A DNA stretch of 64,000 nucleotides. Source: Mucilaginibacter rigui. Lineage in GTDB: Bacteria > Bacteroidota > Bacteroidia > Sphingobacteriales > Sphingobacteriaceae. A program made the translations under genes and the position numbers. Every line of letters begins with the position of its first letter. Positions within the stretch are counted from its first letter, which is position 1. Below the pieces are notes generated by a model. It was given only the letters and a program-made list of their open reading frames with translations, was not told the origin of the DNA and did not search any database. The stretch covers positions 1-64,000 of the forward strand of contig NZ_JACWMW010000007.1 of NCBI RefSeq assembly GCF_014773275.1, written 5' to 3'. Positions 35,117-42,918 of this stretch are shown here, in pieces.

Positions 35117-35512
35117 CTAAAAACTAAACACCAGGGGCGTACCCTGTGTACCATCGGCGCAAATTGGGGTTATCCTGCTGTTACCGCCACAGCCACCGGG
35201 GCCAAGCGGGAATGTTACCGTTGTAGTAGTACTATTTACGGTGAAACTTGAACCGGTAGCACAAAAATAATTACCACCGCAATTGTAAGTACTGGCCGCG
35301 CCGCCGGTTATGGCAAATACAACAGTTACTGTGTTTGCGGCATAGTTATACGTTTTTGATGTAATGCTTTGAACAACCGTACCACATGCAAATTGTTGCT
35401 TAGGGTTATCTTTTACAGTGGCTGCTTTTGCAACCGGCTTTATTAGCGTAAATGAATAAACTATCACCAAAACAAGGCTCAACGCTAAGCCGTAGATCAA
35501 TTTTTTTTTCAT
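35117..35512 (-). CDS. small exported Cys-rich beta protein, paralogue 1
   Basis: A 131-residue protein. Residues 5-25 form a hydrophobic signal or anchor (LALSLVLVIVYSFTLI). The mature part is rich in Thr, Val and Gly with five Cys: FACGT, YNCGG, YFCAT, GGCGG and PICADG. Together with the neighbour at 35564-35938 it shares the YSFTLI segment, the FAC start, a GGNYFC or GGYYKC strand and the end C-A-D-G-[TS]-x-G. The strand pattern suggests a small beta-sandwich held by disulfides, like Ig or FnIII domains (inference). No family was recognised. A broken copy of its middle lies at 36152-36228. Confidence 0.75.
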   Translation of the reverse strand: MKKKLIYGLALSLVLVIVYSFTLIKPVAKAATVKDNPKQQFACGTVVQSITSKTYNYAANTVTVVFAITGGAASTYNCGGNYFCATGSSFTVNSTTTTVTFPLGPGGCGGNSRITPICADGTQGTPLVFSF

Positions 35513-35563
35513 CTTTTTAATGTTTACTGGTTAATGATTATGTTTTAATTATTTGCTGTGCTA

Positions 35564-35938
35564 TTAAAAGCCAATGGTTTGATACCCGCCTAACGATCCG
35601 TCGGCACAATAAGCTCTTATTACCAATGTACCGCCGGTACATGCATACGGGATAGTAATTGTTGTACCGTAAGTTACCGTTGTACTTATACTTGGTACAG
35701 AGCATTTGTAATAGCCGCCATAATCATAATGATGGGGGGTGTTTACTCCGGTCCAGCCTATAGTTACTGTCCAGCCATCGTTAGATATGACATGAGCATT
35801 GGTAACACCCGCGCTACAGGCAAATGCCGTTTTAGGCTTGGCAGCAACTTTTTTGGGAGGAGTGTGGATAAGGGTGAATGAATAAATACACACAAGGATT
35901 AACCCGGCCAGCAGTGTGGCTAAAATGCTTTTTTTCAT
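35564..35938 (-). CDS. small exported Cys-rich beta protein, paralogue 2
   Basis: A 124-residue protein with an N-terminal hydrophobic segment (about 6-25, LLAGLILVCIYSFTLI) and a mature part with four Cys (FACSA, YKCSV, PYACTG, AYCADG). WTVTIGWTGV and TTVTYGTTITIPY look like beta strands. It is about as long as the neighbour at 35117 and shares its N-terminal and C-terminal blocks, so the pair arose by tandem duplication and then diverged. The 51-base gap between them suggests one mRNA. Function unknown. Confidence 0.75.
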   Translation of the reverse strand: MKKSILATLLAGLILVCIYSFTLIHTPPKKVAAKPKTAFACSAGVTNAHVISNDGWTVTIGWTGVNTPHHYDYGGYYKCSVPSISTTVTYGTTITIPYACTGGTLVIRAYCADGSLGGYQTIGF

Positions 35939-36275
35939 AATGTTAGGTTGTTTAATTGGTATTAGCTAATCTAAATCAAAAGAAATTAACTACAAAGACA
36001 ACCCACCTGCTATATTTAAACAATTGTTAATAATTTAATCATTGGGAAATATCGTTTCCGCCCTTATCGGTGCTGTCCCCTATAAGCCATCATACAAGAA
36101 ACCATATTTAATACATGTCTAAATGTTGTTGATGACAACACCAACAAATGTCAAAAATAATTACCACCGCAATTTTAAGTACTGGCGGCACCACAGATTA
36201 CAGCGAATACAACAGTTACTGTGTTTGCAAAATGTAAGCGTAAACGCTTACGAACGCAAATTTTTATGATTCAAA
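35939..36275. other. 337-base gap with dead gene copy and palindromes
   Basis: No intact gene. From 36126 to 36147 is a hairpin TTGTTGATG / CACCAACAA with loop ACAA, similar to that at 22244-22271. At 36152-36228 is a relic of the Cys-rich gene. At 36234-36251 GTAAGCGT and ACGCTTAC form an 8-bp palindrome with a 2-base centre, resembling LacI-type operators or a short terminator. The rest is AT-rich. Confidence 0.65.
36152..36228 (-). pseudogene. relic of the Cys-rich exported protein gene
   Basis: This 77-base segment aligns without gaps to 35262-35338 inside the Cys-rich gene at 35117, with nine mismatches by hand count. Read in the same frame it gives ANTVTVVFAVICGAAST, then a stop (the Tyr codon TAC has become TAA), then NCGGNYF and a TGA in place of the Cys codon. 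Both stops break the frame, and no start or end of the gene remains. It is best explained as a third tandem copy that has decayed. A small recent partial duplication is the other possibility. Confidence 0.8.
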
Positions 36276-36863
36276 TTAAAATGAATAGTTATTGATAGCA
36301 ATGGTTAAGATAATAACTATATAAAAAACAATCCATACCGTTCTAAAAGCGTTAAATAAATAAACATCAAGGATTTTTCTTGTATGGCCTTTTCCTTTTT
36401 CAATTAAATGTTTTCTTACTTCCTCATTAATATTAAAATTTGCCCAGTACTCTTCAAAATTGAACAGCTCCGGATGCTTTTTATCTTGTTCGCGAACGTT
36501 TTTCTGATAAACTTTAAAGGCTGTAAGGATTTGCTGATCTTTGGGTAAAGCTTTTTCATGCTCGATTATCCTGTTTTGAAAATGATTAACATCTTCTCCT
36601 CTTGCCCTAATCAAGTTCCCCATAACTTTAAGAGAGTAAAACGCAAGCGCACTTATTGCAATTAAGATAAATAGGGCCAAAATTAATTTTTTATCATCCT
36701 CTATTGTTAATGTTGACAGCGAAACATATGCTCCTAAAGCAATTAAAATTGATTGTATTGTTAAGTGAAAATTTCTGTACGATTGAAGCAGATTATCCTG
36801 ATAGTTTGCACCATCCCAAAGCCTCGAAAGAATTTCACTTTGTTGGTTGTCCTTTTTATTCAT
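36276..36863 (-). CDS. membrane protein of unknown function (three helices, cytoplasmic middle)
   Basis: A 195-residue protein. Two helices lie at about 32-52 (FHLTIQSILIALGAYVSLSTL) and 60-81, a charged 90-residue soluble region follows, and one helix lies at the C-terminus (about 174-193). This layout resembles small membrane proteins found near bacterial signalling or defence genes, but no family was recognised with confidence. Codons and bases are AT-rich; two sampled 60-base rows have 16 G or C of 60. It lies on the same strand as the kinase gene, with the CWC gene between them. Confidence 0.65.
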   Translation of the reverse strand: MNKKDNQQSEILSRLWDGANYQDNLLQSYRNFHLTIQSILIALGAYVSLSTLTIEDDKKLILALFILIAISALAFYSLKVMGNLIRARGEDVNHFQNRIIEHEKALPKDQQILTAFKVYQKNVREQDKKHPELFNFEEYWANFNINEEVRKHLIEKGKGHTRKILDVYLFNAFRTVWIVFYIVIILTIAINNYSF

Positions 36864-36907
36864 CTTAATAAAAGTACTAAAATAAATTTCACCTTATCAA
36901 CTTCATT

Positions 36908-37114
36908 TTACAACCCCTCCCTGTAATCCTTCTGCAAATCCAACAAACATTTGGCGCACAGGCAGCCATCGTACAATTCGCTTACGTACTGTACCTCATT
37001 AATACTTAATTGCACGGTACTGCACTGGCACTTGGTGAATGAATTTGCTTTACATTCAAAGGGTGCGCTACAGCGGTCGCAGTGGAGTATTTCGTGTTTG
37101 GGGGATATGAGCAT
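36908..37114 (-). CDS. cysteine-rich CWC family protein
   Basis: A 68-residue Cys-rich protein. It reads HCDRCSAPFECKANSFTKCQC, then about 25 residues, then GCLCAKCLLDLQ. These Cys pairs match the CWC family (named for a conserved Cys-Trp-Cys; here C-Q-C), small presumed zinc-binding proteins of unknown role. The ATG at 37114 is chosen over an in-frame TTG at 37126. A sampled 60-base row is about 43% G+C, closer to the core genes than to its two AT-rich neighbours, so it may be an original resident around which the others were inserted. Confidence 0.8.
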   Translation of the reverse strand: MLISPKHEILHCDRCSAPFECKANSFTKCQCSTVQLSINEVQYVSELYDGCLCAKCLLDLQKDYREGL

Positions 37115-37132
37115 ATTTGGAATCAAAAGTTA

Positions 37133-38644
37133 TCAATCTAATAACTTTTCAATTAGCTTATCTATCATTGTAGAATCGAAATTATGCATTGACATTGTAC
37201 GTACATGCATAACGTGATCTCTACCAAATTCGTATTCATTGAAAAAATCTGGAATATCTATTGCGTATTCCCCGGACCTATAGTTACGATTTAATGCTGA
37301 GTCAGTAAACCAAACACACTCCCAGGTTCCATATAAATCTTCATCCTCTTCCTTCCTTAATAGCAAATTATATCCTAAATTTTTATCTAAAATAGCTTTC
37401 CCGACTAATACTACATTATCTACTTCTACAATGGACTTTTGATATTCTTGAATAATAAAGCCATACCGTTGTTTTTGATTTTCAAAAAACATCTTTTTCC
37501 GTCTTTCTAAAAATTCTGAAATATAATCAGTTGAGTAAAATGAGATTGTAAATGACCTATTCAAAAAAGTAACATACAATTTTCTGGGTGATTGATTATA
37601 TGAAATTTTTTCTCTTTCTAATGAAGTATTCAATTTATCTATATGGTCGATGTATCTTTGAAAAATATTATTTACTGAATAGTTTATGAAATTTTCTTTT
37701 TCATTTTTTGCGAATTTCTCTCTTTCCAATTTTAATTGTTTTTGGTTTGCTTCAGAAATTTTTTGTTGAGCTTTTAACAATAATTCAGTATTAACACTTA
37801 GTTCAGTTTGTACATTTTGATTCTTTAGCGATTCCAAAATATTAACAATCTCTGCTAAATTTTTGTATCTGTCTGTTGGTCTTTTGCTTGTCATTTTATA
37901 AATCATCTCCTCAAGCTTTATGGGAATGTTTGATCTATATGCTTTTAGTTCTGGCAAGTTTTGAAATAAGTGCTGATCTCGGTAATCAATATCGTTAGGC
38001 CCCTTAAATGGTAACTGCAATGTTAGAATTTCAAAAAATATTATTCCCATTGAATAAATGTCCATTGCAACTGTACTTGAATCGAATGTCCACGTTTCAG
38101 GTGCCATATAAGGATAAGTACCCCAGCCTTTAAAGGTTTGAGCTCGTGTTTTTACATTTATGTATTTAGACAACCCAAAATCACAAATCATTAATCGGTT
38201 ACCATCTTTCAATATATTCTCAGGCTTTAGGTCTCGATGTATAGCATACGTATGAGCATAATTAATTGCATTAGCTATTTGCAACATATATTCAATTACG
38301 GTTTCAAGAGGTAGAAGAGATTTCTGCAATTTTAAATAATCTCGAAAACTGCCACCACTGATAAACTCCATTATAGAGTAGAACCATGATTCGCCATTAA
38401 CTTCAACTTGGCCTGTATAATAAGTTTTTATAATATTACTATGACTTAATTTAGAGGCAATATCAAATTCTTGTTCAAATAAATCTTTATTTGACGCATC
38501 AACTTGTATAATTTTAATTGCAACTCTAATGTTATTTATAGTATCATTAGCTAAATAGATGTCACCCATACCACCTCTTTGATAGTGTTCAATATCTTGA
38601 TATTGCTCTTTTTTATCTGGGCCGTCTAATTTTTTAAAAGTCAT
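37133..38644 (-). CDS. eukaryotic-like Ser/Thr protein kinase with unknown C-terminal domain
   Basis: A 503-residue protein. Residues 20-280 are a complete Hanks-type kinase: glycine loop GGMG (24-27), Lys44 in VAIKII, Glu59 in the C helix, HRDLKPEN with catalytic Asp138, DFG at 155-157, and APE at 181-183. A coiled-coil-prone stretch follows (about 285-345). The last 150 residues show no known domain and no membrane helix, so it acts in the cytoplasm. Two sampled 60-base rows are 25 to 27% G+C, far below neighbouring core genes, which suggests acquisition from outside. No phosphatase or substrate gene is adjacent. A sensor or defence function is possible but unproven. Confidence 0.85.
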   Translation of the reverse strand: MTFKKLDGPDKKEQYQDIEHYQRGGMGDIYLANDTINNIRVAIKIIQVDASNKDLFEQEFDIASKLSHSNIIKTYYTGQVEVNGESWFYSIMEFISGGSFRDYLKLQKSLLPLETVIEYMLQIANAINYAHTYAIHRDLKPENILKDGNRLMICDFGLSKYINVKTRAQTFKGWGTYPYMAPETWTFDSSTVAMDIYSMGIIFFEILTLQLPFKGPNDIDYRDQHLFQNLPELKAYRSNIPIKLEEMIYKMTSKRPTDRYKNLAEIVNILESLKNQNVQTELSVNTELLLKAQQKISEANQKQLKLEREKFAKNEKENFINYSVNNIFQRYIDHIDKLNTSLEREKISYNQSPRKLYVTFLNRSFTISFYSTDYISEFLERRKKMFFENQKQRYGFIIQEYQKSIVEVDNVVLVGKAILDKNLGYNLLLRKEEDEDLYGTWECVWFTDSALNRNYRSGEYAIDIPDFFNEYEFGRDHVMHVRTMSMHNFDSTMIDKLIEKLLD

Positions 38645-38661
38645 ATGTATAATTTTTTAAC

Positions 38662-38693
38662 AAAAGAGACCGATAAGTCTCCTCACCGGTCTC
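38662..38693 (-). terminator. terminator after nrdA
   Basis: On the minus strand GAGACCG and CGGTCTC form a 7-bp stem around a 14-base loop and are followed by four T. It lies about 30 bases after the nrdA stop. Confidence 0.65.
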
Positions 38694-38720
38694 CTATAAT
38701 TATGTAATATTAGGCAATAC

Positions 38721-41096
38721 TTATGCAGAGCAGGTAACGCATCCTTCTTCCATAGAGCAGCTTGGTCCGGCCGGCATTTCTGCTTCGCTGCTATCTGCAA
38801 CAACTTCCGGGATAACGGCTTCCATGTTTTTGCCGCCCTGGTTCTCAACCGTAAATTTAACCGCCTGCGATGCCGCCTGTGTACGCAGGTAATACATACC
38901 TGTTTTAAGGCCTTTCTTCCATGCGTAGAAGTGCATTGAAGTAAGTTTAGATGCATTTGGCGAGTTAATGAACAGGTTAAGTGATTGCGACTGGCAGATA
39001 TAAGCCCCCCTATCGGCAGCCATATCAATGATGTTACGCATCTTAATTTCCCAAACAGTTTTGTAAAGCTCCTTGATATCGGCAGGGATCTCTGCAATAT
39101 CCTGGATAGAACCGTTAGCGGTGATGATCCTGTCTTTCATGTTGTTTGTCCACAAGCCACGGTCAACAAGGTCACGCAATAAGTGTTTGTTCACAATAAC
39201 AAACTCTCCGCTTAATACACGGCGGGTGTAAATGTTTGAGGTATATGGCTCAAAACACTCGTTGTTACCCAATATTTGTGATGTTGACGCGGTTGGCATA
39301 GGCGCTACTAACAGCGAGTTACGCACACCATGGTTCATTACATCAAGGCGAAGGTTTTCCCAATCCCAACGGGTGCTGGCTGGTTTAACATCCCAAAGGT
39401 CGAACTGGAACTTACCTTCAGACAGCGGCGAGCCTTTAAAGGTTTCGTAAGCGCCGTCTTTAATGGCCAGGTCTTTTGAAGCCGTCATGGCTGCAAAGTA
39501 AATGGTCTCAAATATCTCTTTGTTCAGTTGTTTTGCTTCATCGCTCTCAAACGGTAAACGCAGCAGGATAAAGGCATCTGCCAAACCTTGCACACCTAAA
39601 CCAATTGGGCGGTGGCGCAGGTTAGAGTACTCTGCCTCTGCAACAGGGTAATAGTTGTTATCAATTATCTTGTTCAGGTTAAGGGTAGCCTGATAAGTTA
39701 CTTCGTACAGTTTAGCGTGGTCAAACTCACCGTTAATTACATAACGTGGCAGGGCCAGCGAAGCCAGGTTACAAACCGCTACTTCTTTATCAGAAGTGTA
39801 CTCCATAATTTCGGTACAAAGGTTCGAGCTTTTTATAGTACCAAGGTTTTTCTGGTTCGATTTTGCATTGGCAGCATCTTTATACAACAGGTATGGCGTA
39901 CCGGTTTCAACCTGGGCATCAAGTACAGCAAACCAAAGCTCCTGCGCTTTGATGGTTTTACGGCCGCGGCCTTCTTTCTCGTAACGCTCGTACAATGCTT
40001 CAAACTCGGCGCCGTGGCAATCAGCCAGTCCCGGTGCTTCGTGCGGGCAAAATAGTGTCCATTCTTCGTTAGCTTCTACGCGGCGCATAAACAAGTCAGA
40101 TACCCAAAGGGCGTAGAACAAGTCGCGGGCGCGCATTTCTTCTTTACCGTGGTTTTTACGCAGGTCTAAAAATTCAAATATATCTGCATGCCATGGCTCC
40201 AGGTATATAGCGAAAGCGCCTTTACGCTTGCCGCCGCCCTGGTCTACATAACGTGCGGTATCGTTAAATACCTTAAGCATCGGGATGATACCATTGCTGG
40301 TACCGTTTGTACCGCTGATGTACGAGCCTGTAGCCCTTACATTATGGATGCTTAAACCAATACCACCCGCGCTTTGCGAGATCTTGGCAGTTTGTTTAAG
40401 GGTATCGTATATACCTTCAATACTGTCATCTTTCATGGTTAACAAAAAGCATGACGACATTTGAGGTTTTGGTGTACCGGCGTTAAACAAAGTTGGTGTA
40501 GCATGTGTAAACCAGCGCTCGCTCATCAGGTGGTATGTTTTGATAGCGCTTTCTACATCTTCTTTGTGGATACCGATTGACACGCGCATAAATAAATGCT
40601 GCGGGCGCTCGGCTATTTTACCGTCGATTTTTAACAGGTACGATTTTTCGAGGGTTTTAAAACCAAAGTAATCGAAACCAAAATCGCGGTCGTAAATAAT
40701 GCTGCTGTCTAACAGTTCGGCATTGTCGCGGATGATCTGGTAAACATCATCAGCCAGTAAAGCGGCGTTTTTACCGGTTTTTTTGTCAACGTACTCATAC
40801 ATACGTTTCATGGTTTCAGAGAACGATTTTGTGGTGTTTTTGTGGAGGTTAGACACCGCAATACGCGAGGCAAGCAAAGCATAATCAGGGTGTTTGGTAG
40901 TTAACGATGCTGCCGTCTCGGCTGCAAGGTTATCCAGTTCGGAGGTGGTAACACCATCAAACAAACCCTCAATTACTTTTTTTGCTACATCTATTGGGTC
41001 AACCAGTTTAAACCCATAGCACAGCTTCTCTATACGAGCTGTGATCTTGTCGAACTTAACCGACTCTCTTCTACCGTCTCTTTTTAATACGAACAT
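38721..41096 (-). CDS. nrdA: ribonucleoside-diphosphate reductase, large (alpha) subunit
   Basis: A 791-residue class Ia ribonucleotide reductase subunit. It binds nucleoside diphosphates and reduces their ribose through a thiyl radical. An ATP-cone allosteric domain occupies about residues 1-90 (MFVLKRDGRRESVKFDKITARI), very like the eukaryotic RRM1 opening. Active-site Cys are in MSSCFLLTM, SSNLCTEIM and NNECFEP. The C-terminal redox pair is ...EEGCVTCSA. It is downstream of nrdB, with a 170-base gap holding short direct repeats. A short terminator follows. It would be the main route to dNTPs for this organism. Confidence 0.96.
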   Translation of the reverse strand: MFVLKRDGRRESVKFDKITARIEKLCYGFKLVDPIDVAKKVIEGLFDGVTTSELDNLAAETAASLTTKHPDYALLASRIAVSNLHKNTTKSFSETMKRMYEYVDKKTGKNAALLADDVYQIIRDNAELLDSSIIYDRDFGFDYFGFKTLEKSYLLKIDGKIAERPQHLFMRVSIGIHKEDVESAIKTYHLMSERWFTHATPTLFNAGTPKPQMSSCFLLTMKDDSIEGIYDTLKQTAKISQSAGGIGLSIHNVRATGSYISGTNGTSNGIIPMLKVFNDTARYVDQGGGKRKGAFAIYLEPWHADIFEFLDLRKNHGKEEMRARDLFYALWVSDLFMRRVEANEEWTLFCPHEAPGLADCHGAEFEALYERYEKEGRGRKTIKAQELWFAVLDAQVETGTPYLLYKDAANAKSNQKNLGTIKSSNLCTEIMEYTSDKEVAVCNLASLALPRYVINGEFDHAKLYEVTYQATLNLNKIIDNNYYPVAEAEYSNLRHRPIGLGVQGLADAFILLRLPFESDEAKQLNKEIFETIYFAAMTASKDLAIKDGAYETFKGSPLSEGKFQFDLWDVKPASTRWDWENLRLDVMNHGVRNSLLVAPMPTASTSQILGNNECFEPYTSNIYTRRVLSGEFVIVNKHLLRDLVDRGLWTNNMKDRIITANGSIQDIAEIPADIKELYKTVWEIKMRNIIDMAADRGAYICQSQSLNLFINSPNASKLTSMHFYAWKKGLKTGMYYLRTQAASQAVKFTVENQGGKNMEAVIPEVVADSSEAEMPAGPSCSMEEGCVTCSA

Positions 41097-41266
41097 TTTG
41101 CCACCTCCTTATTCCCTGCACCGGCAGGGGATTGTTTAATATATTTAATTACTTAGTTTCTATTTTTGGGGATTTCACCGATTGGGATGATTTCACCGAT
41201 TTTATTGTTTGTGATTTTGATTAGTTTTCAACCAATCTCCGCTCACTACTCTCCACTCACCAAACG
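41097..41266. repeat. direct repeat between nrdB and nrdA
   Basis: The 13-base sequence GATTTCACCGATT occurs at 41171-41183 and again at 41189-41201, 18 bases apart. A third, weaker half lies just after. Such degenerate tracts occur elsewhere in Bacteroidota gaps. No gene or terminator was seen, so nrdB and nrdA may still be cotranscribed. Confidence 0.55.
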
Positions 41267-42241
41267 CTAAAAATCCTCGTCTAACGAGAATGATTTGTTT
41301 TCTGCAGTGCCATTCAATACACCGCTTTTCTGGTAGTCGCCAACGCGTTTTTCAAAAAAGTTGGTTTTACCCTGCAGGCTTATCATTTCCATAAAATCAA
41401 AAGGGCATGATACATTGTAAACTTTTGGATATCCCAACTCGTCCAGCCATCTGTCTGCCACAAACTCAATGTACTGGCTCATCATTTTCGCGTTCATGCC
41501 TATCAGGCTCACCGGCAGCGCATCATTAACAAATTCTTTTTCTATCTCTACCGCATCGGTAATAATTTTTGTTGCGGCCGCTGTGCTCAATTTGTTATCA
41601 AGCATTTTGTATAGCAGGCAGGCAAATTCACAATGTGAACCCTCATCACGCGATATCAGCTCATTACTAAAGGTTAAGCCCGGCATCAAGCCACGTTTTT
41701 TCAACCAAAATATAGAACAGAAACTACCCGAGAAGAAAATACCCTCTACTGCTGCAAATGCTACCAAACGCTCGGCAAAAGTTCCGTTATTTATCCAGCG
41801 CAGCGCCCACTCGGCCTTTTTACCTACACATGGTACGGTATCAATAGCATGGAAAAGGCGGTCTTTTTCCACTGGATCTTTTATATAAGTATCAATTAAT
41901 AATGCATAGGTTTCTGAGTGGATGTTTTCCATCATGATCTGGAAACCGTAAAAACAACGCGCCTCCGGCAACTGCACCTCGCTCATAAAGTTGATAGCCA
42001 GGTTCTCGTTCACAATACCATCGCTTGCTGCAAAGAATGCCAGGATGTGCGATATAAAATGCCTCTCGCCATCATTCAGGCTTTCCCAATGCTTCATATC
42101 GTCAGACAGGTCAATCTCTTCGGCTGTCCAAAAGCTGGCTTCTGCTTTCTTGTACATTTCCCAAATAGCGGGATATTTAATTGGGAGGATCACAAAGCGA
42201 TCTTTGTTCTCTTTTAATAGTAATTCGGTTTCCTCTGCCAT
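41267..42241 (-). CDS. nrdB: ribonucleoside-diphosphate reductase, small (beta) subunit
   Basis: A 324-residue radical-generating subunit. Iron ligands lie in EEIDLSDD, the helix with IVNENLA (Glu79), and MMENIHSE (Glu105, His108). The stable radical Tyr is Tyr98 in ARCFYGFQ, the same segment as in the eukaryotic R2 protein, not the E. coli type. The C-terminal SLDEDF should bind the alpha subunit. The gene is first in the nrdB-nrdA pair. Its upstream region to 42853 has no usual gene but an unusual open frame and a promoter element. Confidence 0.96.
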   Translation of the reverse strand: MAEETELLLKENKDRFVILPIKYPAIWEMYKKAEASFWTAEEIDLSDDMKHWESLNDGERHFISHILAFFAASDGIVNENLAINFMSEVQLPEARCFYGFQIMMENIHSETYALLIDTYIKDPVEKDRLFHAIDTVPCVGKKAEWALRWINNGTFAERLVAFAAVEGIFFSGSFCSIFWLKKRGLMPGLTFSNELISRDEGSHCEFACLLYKMLDNKLSTAAATKIITDAVEIEKEFVNDALPVSLIGMNAKMMSQYIEFVADRWLDELGYPKVYNVSCPFDFMEMISLQGKTNFFEKRVGDYQKSGVLNGTAENKSFSLDEDF

Positions 42242-42346
42242 ACTGACGACTTCTTTATATTTATGTATAAATTATTACCCTGTTAACCTACCGCTGAACT
42301 GCTTTTGTACCGAGCCGACAATAGACAGGTGTACCATGCGAGTTTT
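42242..42346. other. gene-free leader between the 57-codon frame and nrdB
   Basis: About 105 bases between the coding-like frame at 42347-42520 and the nrdB start. No clear promoter, Shine-Dalgarno sequence or NrdR box was seen by eye. Confidence 0.5.
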
Positions 42347-42520
42347 TTACTTAAAATGCGAAATTTGCTTTTCTGCATTTATTAACCCACTTTTCACACC
42401 CTCACTAATCGTTTCTAAACTATTTTTTAGTTGCACATTAGCCCATGTTTTACCATGGTCTTTCTTTTCTGTCTCGATAGAACTATCGATAACATAGATA
42501 GCGTTAAAAGAACTTGTAAT
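42347..42520 (-). CDS. 57-codon coding-like frame without a normal start, in the nrdB leader
   Basis: On the minus strand a frame runs from a TGA at 42521-42523 to a TAA at 42347-42349. It encodes 57 residues, among them NAIYVIDSSIETEKKDHGK, then WANVQLKNSLETISEGVKSG and a basic end, AEKQISHFK. Codons favour the purine-any-pyrimidine pattern of real genes. Its only usable starts are an ATT as the first codon, or a GTG that leaves 29 residues. It begins just behind the TATCTTTG at 42522-42529. It could be a small protein with a rare start, a leader peptide of nrdB, or a gene remnant. Confidence 0.4.
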   Translation of the reverse strand: MTSSFNAIYVIDSSIETEKKDHGKTWANVQLKNSLETISEGVKSGLINAEKQISHFK

Positions 42521-42521
42521 T

Positions 42522-42529
42522 CAAAGATA
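42522..42529 (-). promoter_or_regulatory. -7 promoter element TATCTTTG in the nrd leader
   Basis: On the minus strand TATCTTTG fits TAnnTTTG exactly and is identical to the guaA and UbiD elements. It lies about 280 bases before nrdB and directly before the 57-codon frame. It could drive the nrdB-nrdA mRNA with a long leader, or the frame itself. Confidence 0.45.
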
Positions 42530-42853
42530 GGGCAAGTGTTGATTGTATGTTAGTCTAAGTTTTTAACATCACCTATAAGTTGTCCACACTTTACCTCACT
42601 TCATTAAAATTATTGTGCCATGACAAAAAAATCAATCTGTTATGGAACAAGGTTTTACAAATGTTTTAGATGTTAATTTGGTACAAATAAAATAAAAAAC
42701 CAGAAACGCTTGCAGGATATAAACATGTTCTCAACAAGCCTAAAACCCAGCGGAATACTTAAGGTAAAAGGGTCTGAAAAGGCAGTTTTTACACGACGAA
42801 AACTTAACAAATAGTGACTGATTTTTTAACAAACCAACATGTGGAAAAAGAAA
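42530..42853. other. 324-base gene-free AT-rich stretch with DnaA-box-like sites
   Basis: No gene found. TTGTCCACA at 42580-42588 and TGTGGAAAA at 42840-42848 (minus-strand TTTTCCACA) each differ by one base from the DnaA box TTATCCACA. DnaA controls nrd genes in E. coli, so the sites merit note, but they are only two and far apart. Confidence 0.35.
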
Positions 42854-42883
42854 AAATCCCTGCCGAAAAATCGGCAGGGATTT
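42854..42883 (-). terminator. rho-independent terminator after msrB
   Basis: A perfect 13-bp stem AAATCCCTGCCGA / TCGGCAGGGATTT with an AAAA loop. On the minus strand it is followed by a T run (ATTTTTTCTTTTTC). The core resembles the terminators at 46643 and 47777. Confidence 0.92.
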
Positions 42884-42918
42884 AATTTTTTCGAGCCTTG
42901 CAACGCTGCCTTCCTGAC

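Noticed and set aside
36234..36251. GTAAGCGT / ACGCTTAC palindrome as a LacI-family operator
   Set aside because: It resembles such operators, but no LacI-type regulator or sugar gene is nearby; it could equally be the end of the membrane protein transcript.
36276..38644. A complete anti-phage defence system
   Set aside because: There is a kinase and a membrane protein but no nuclease, NTPase, or known defence partner; kept only as a lead.
41991..42497. A 168-residue plus-strand frame antisense to nrdB and its leader
   Set aside because: It runs opposite to a certain gene, and its residues mirror the nrdB codon pattern.
42580..42848. A replication origin in the nrd leader
   Set aside because: Only two one-mismatch DnaA boxes 250 bases apart, and no dnaA, dnaN or typical origin genes nearby.
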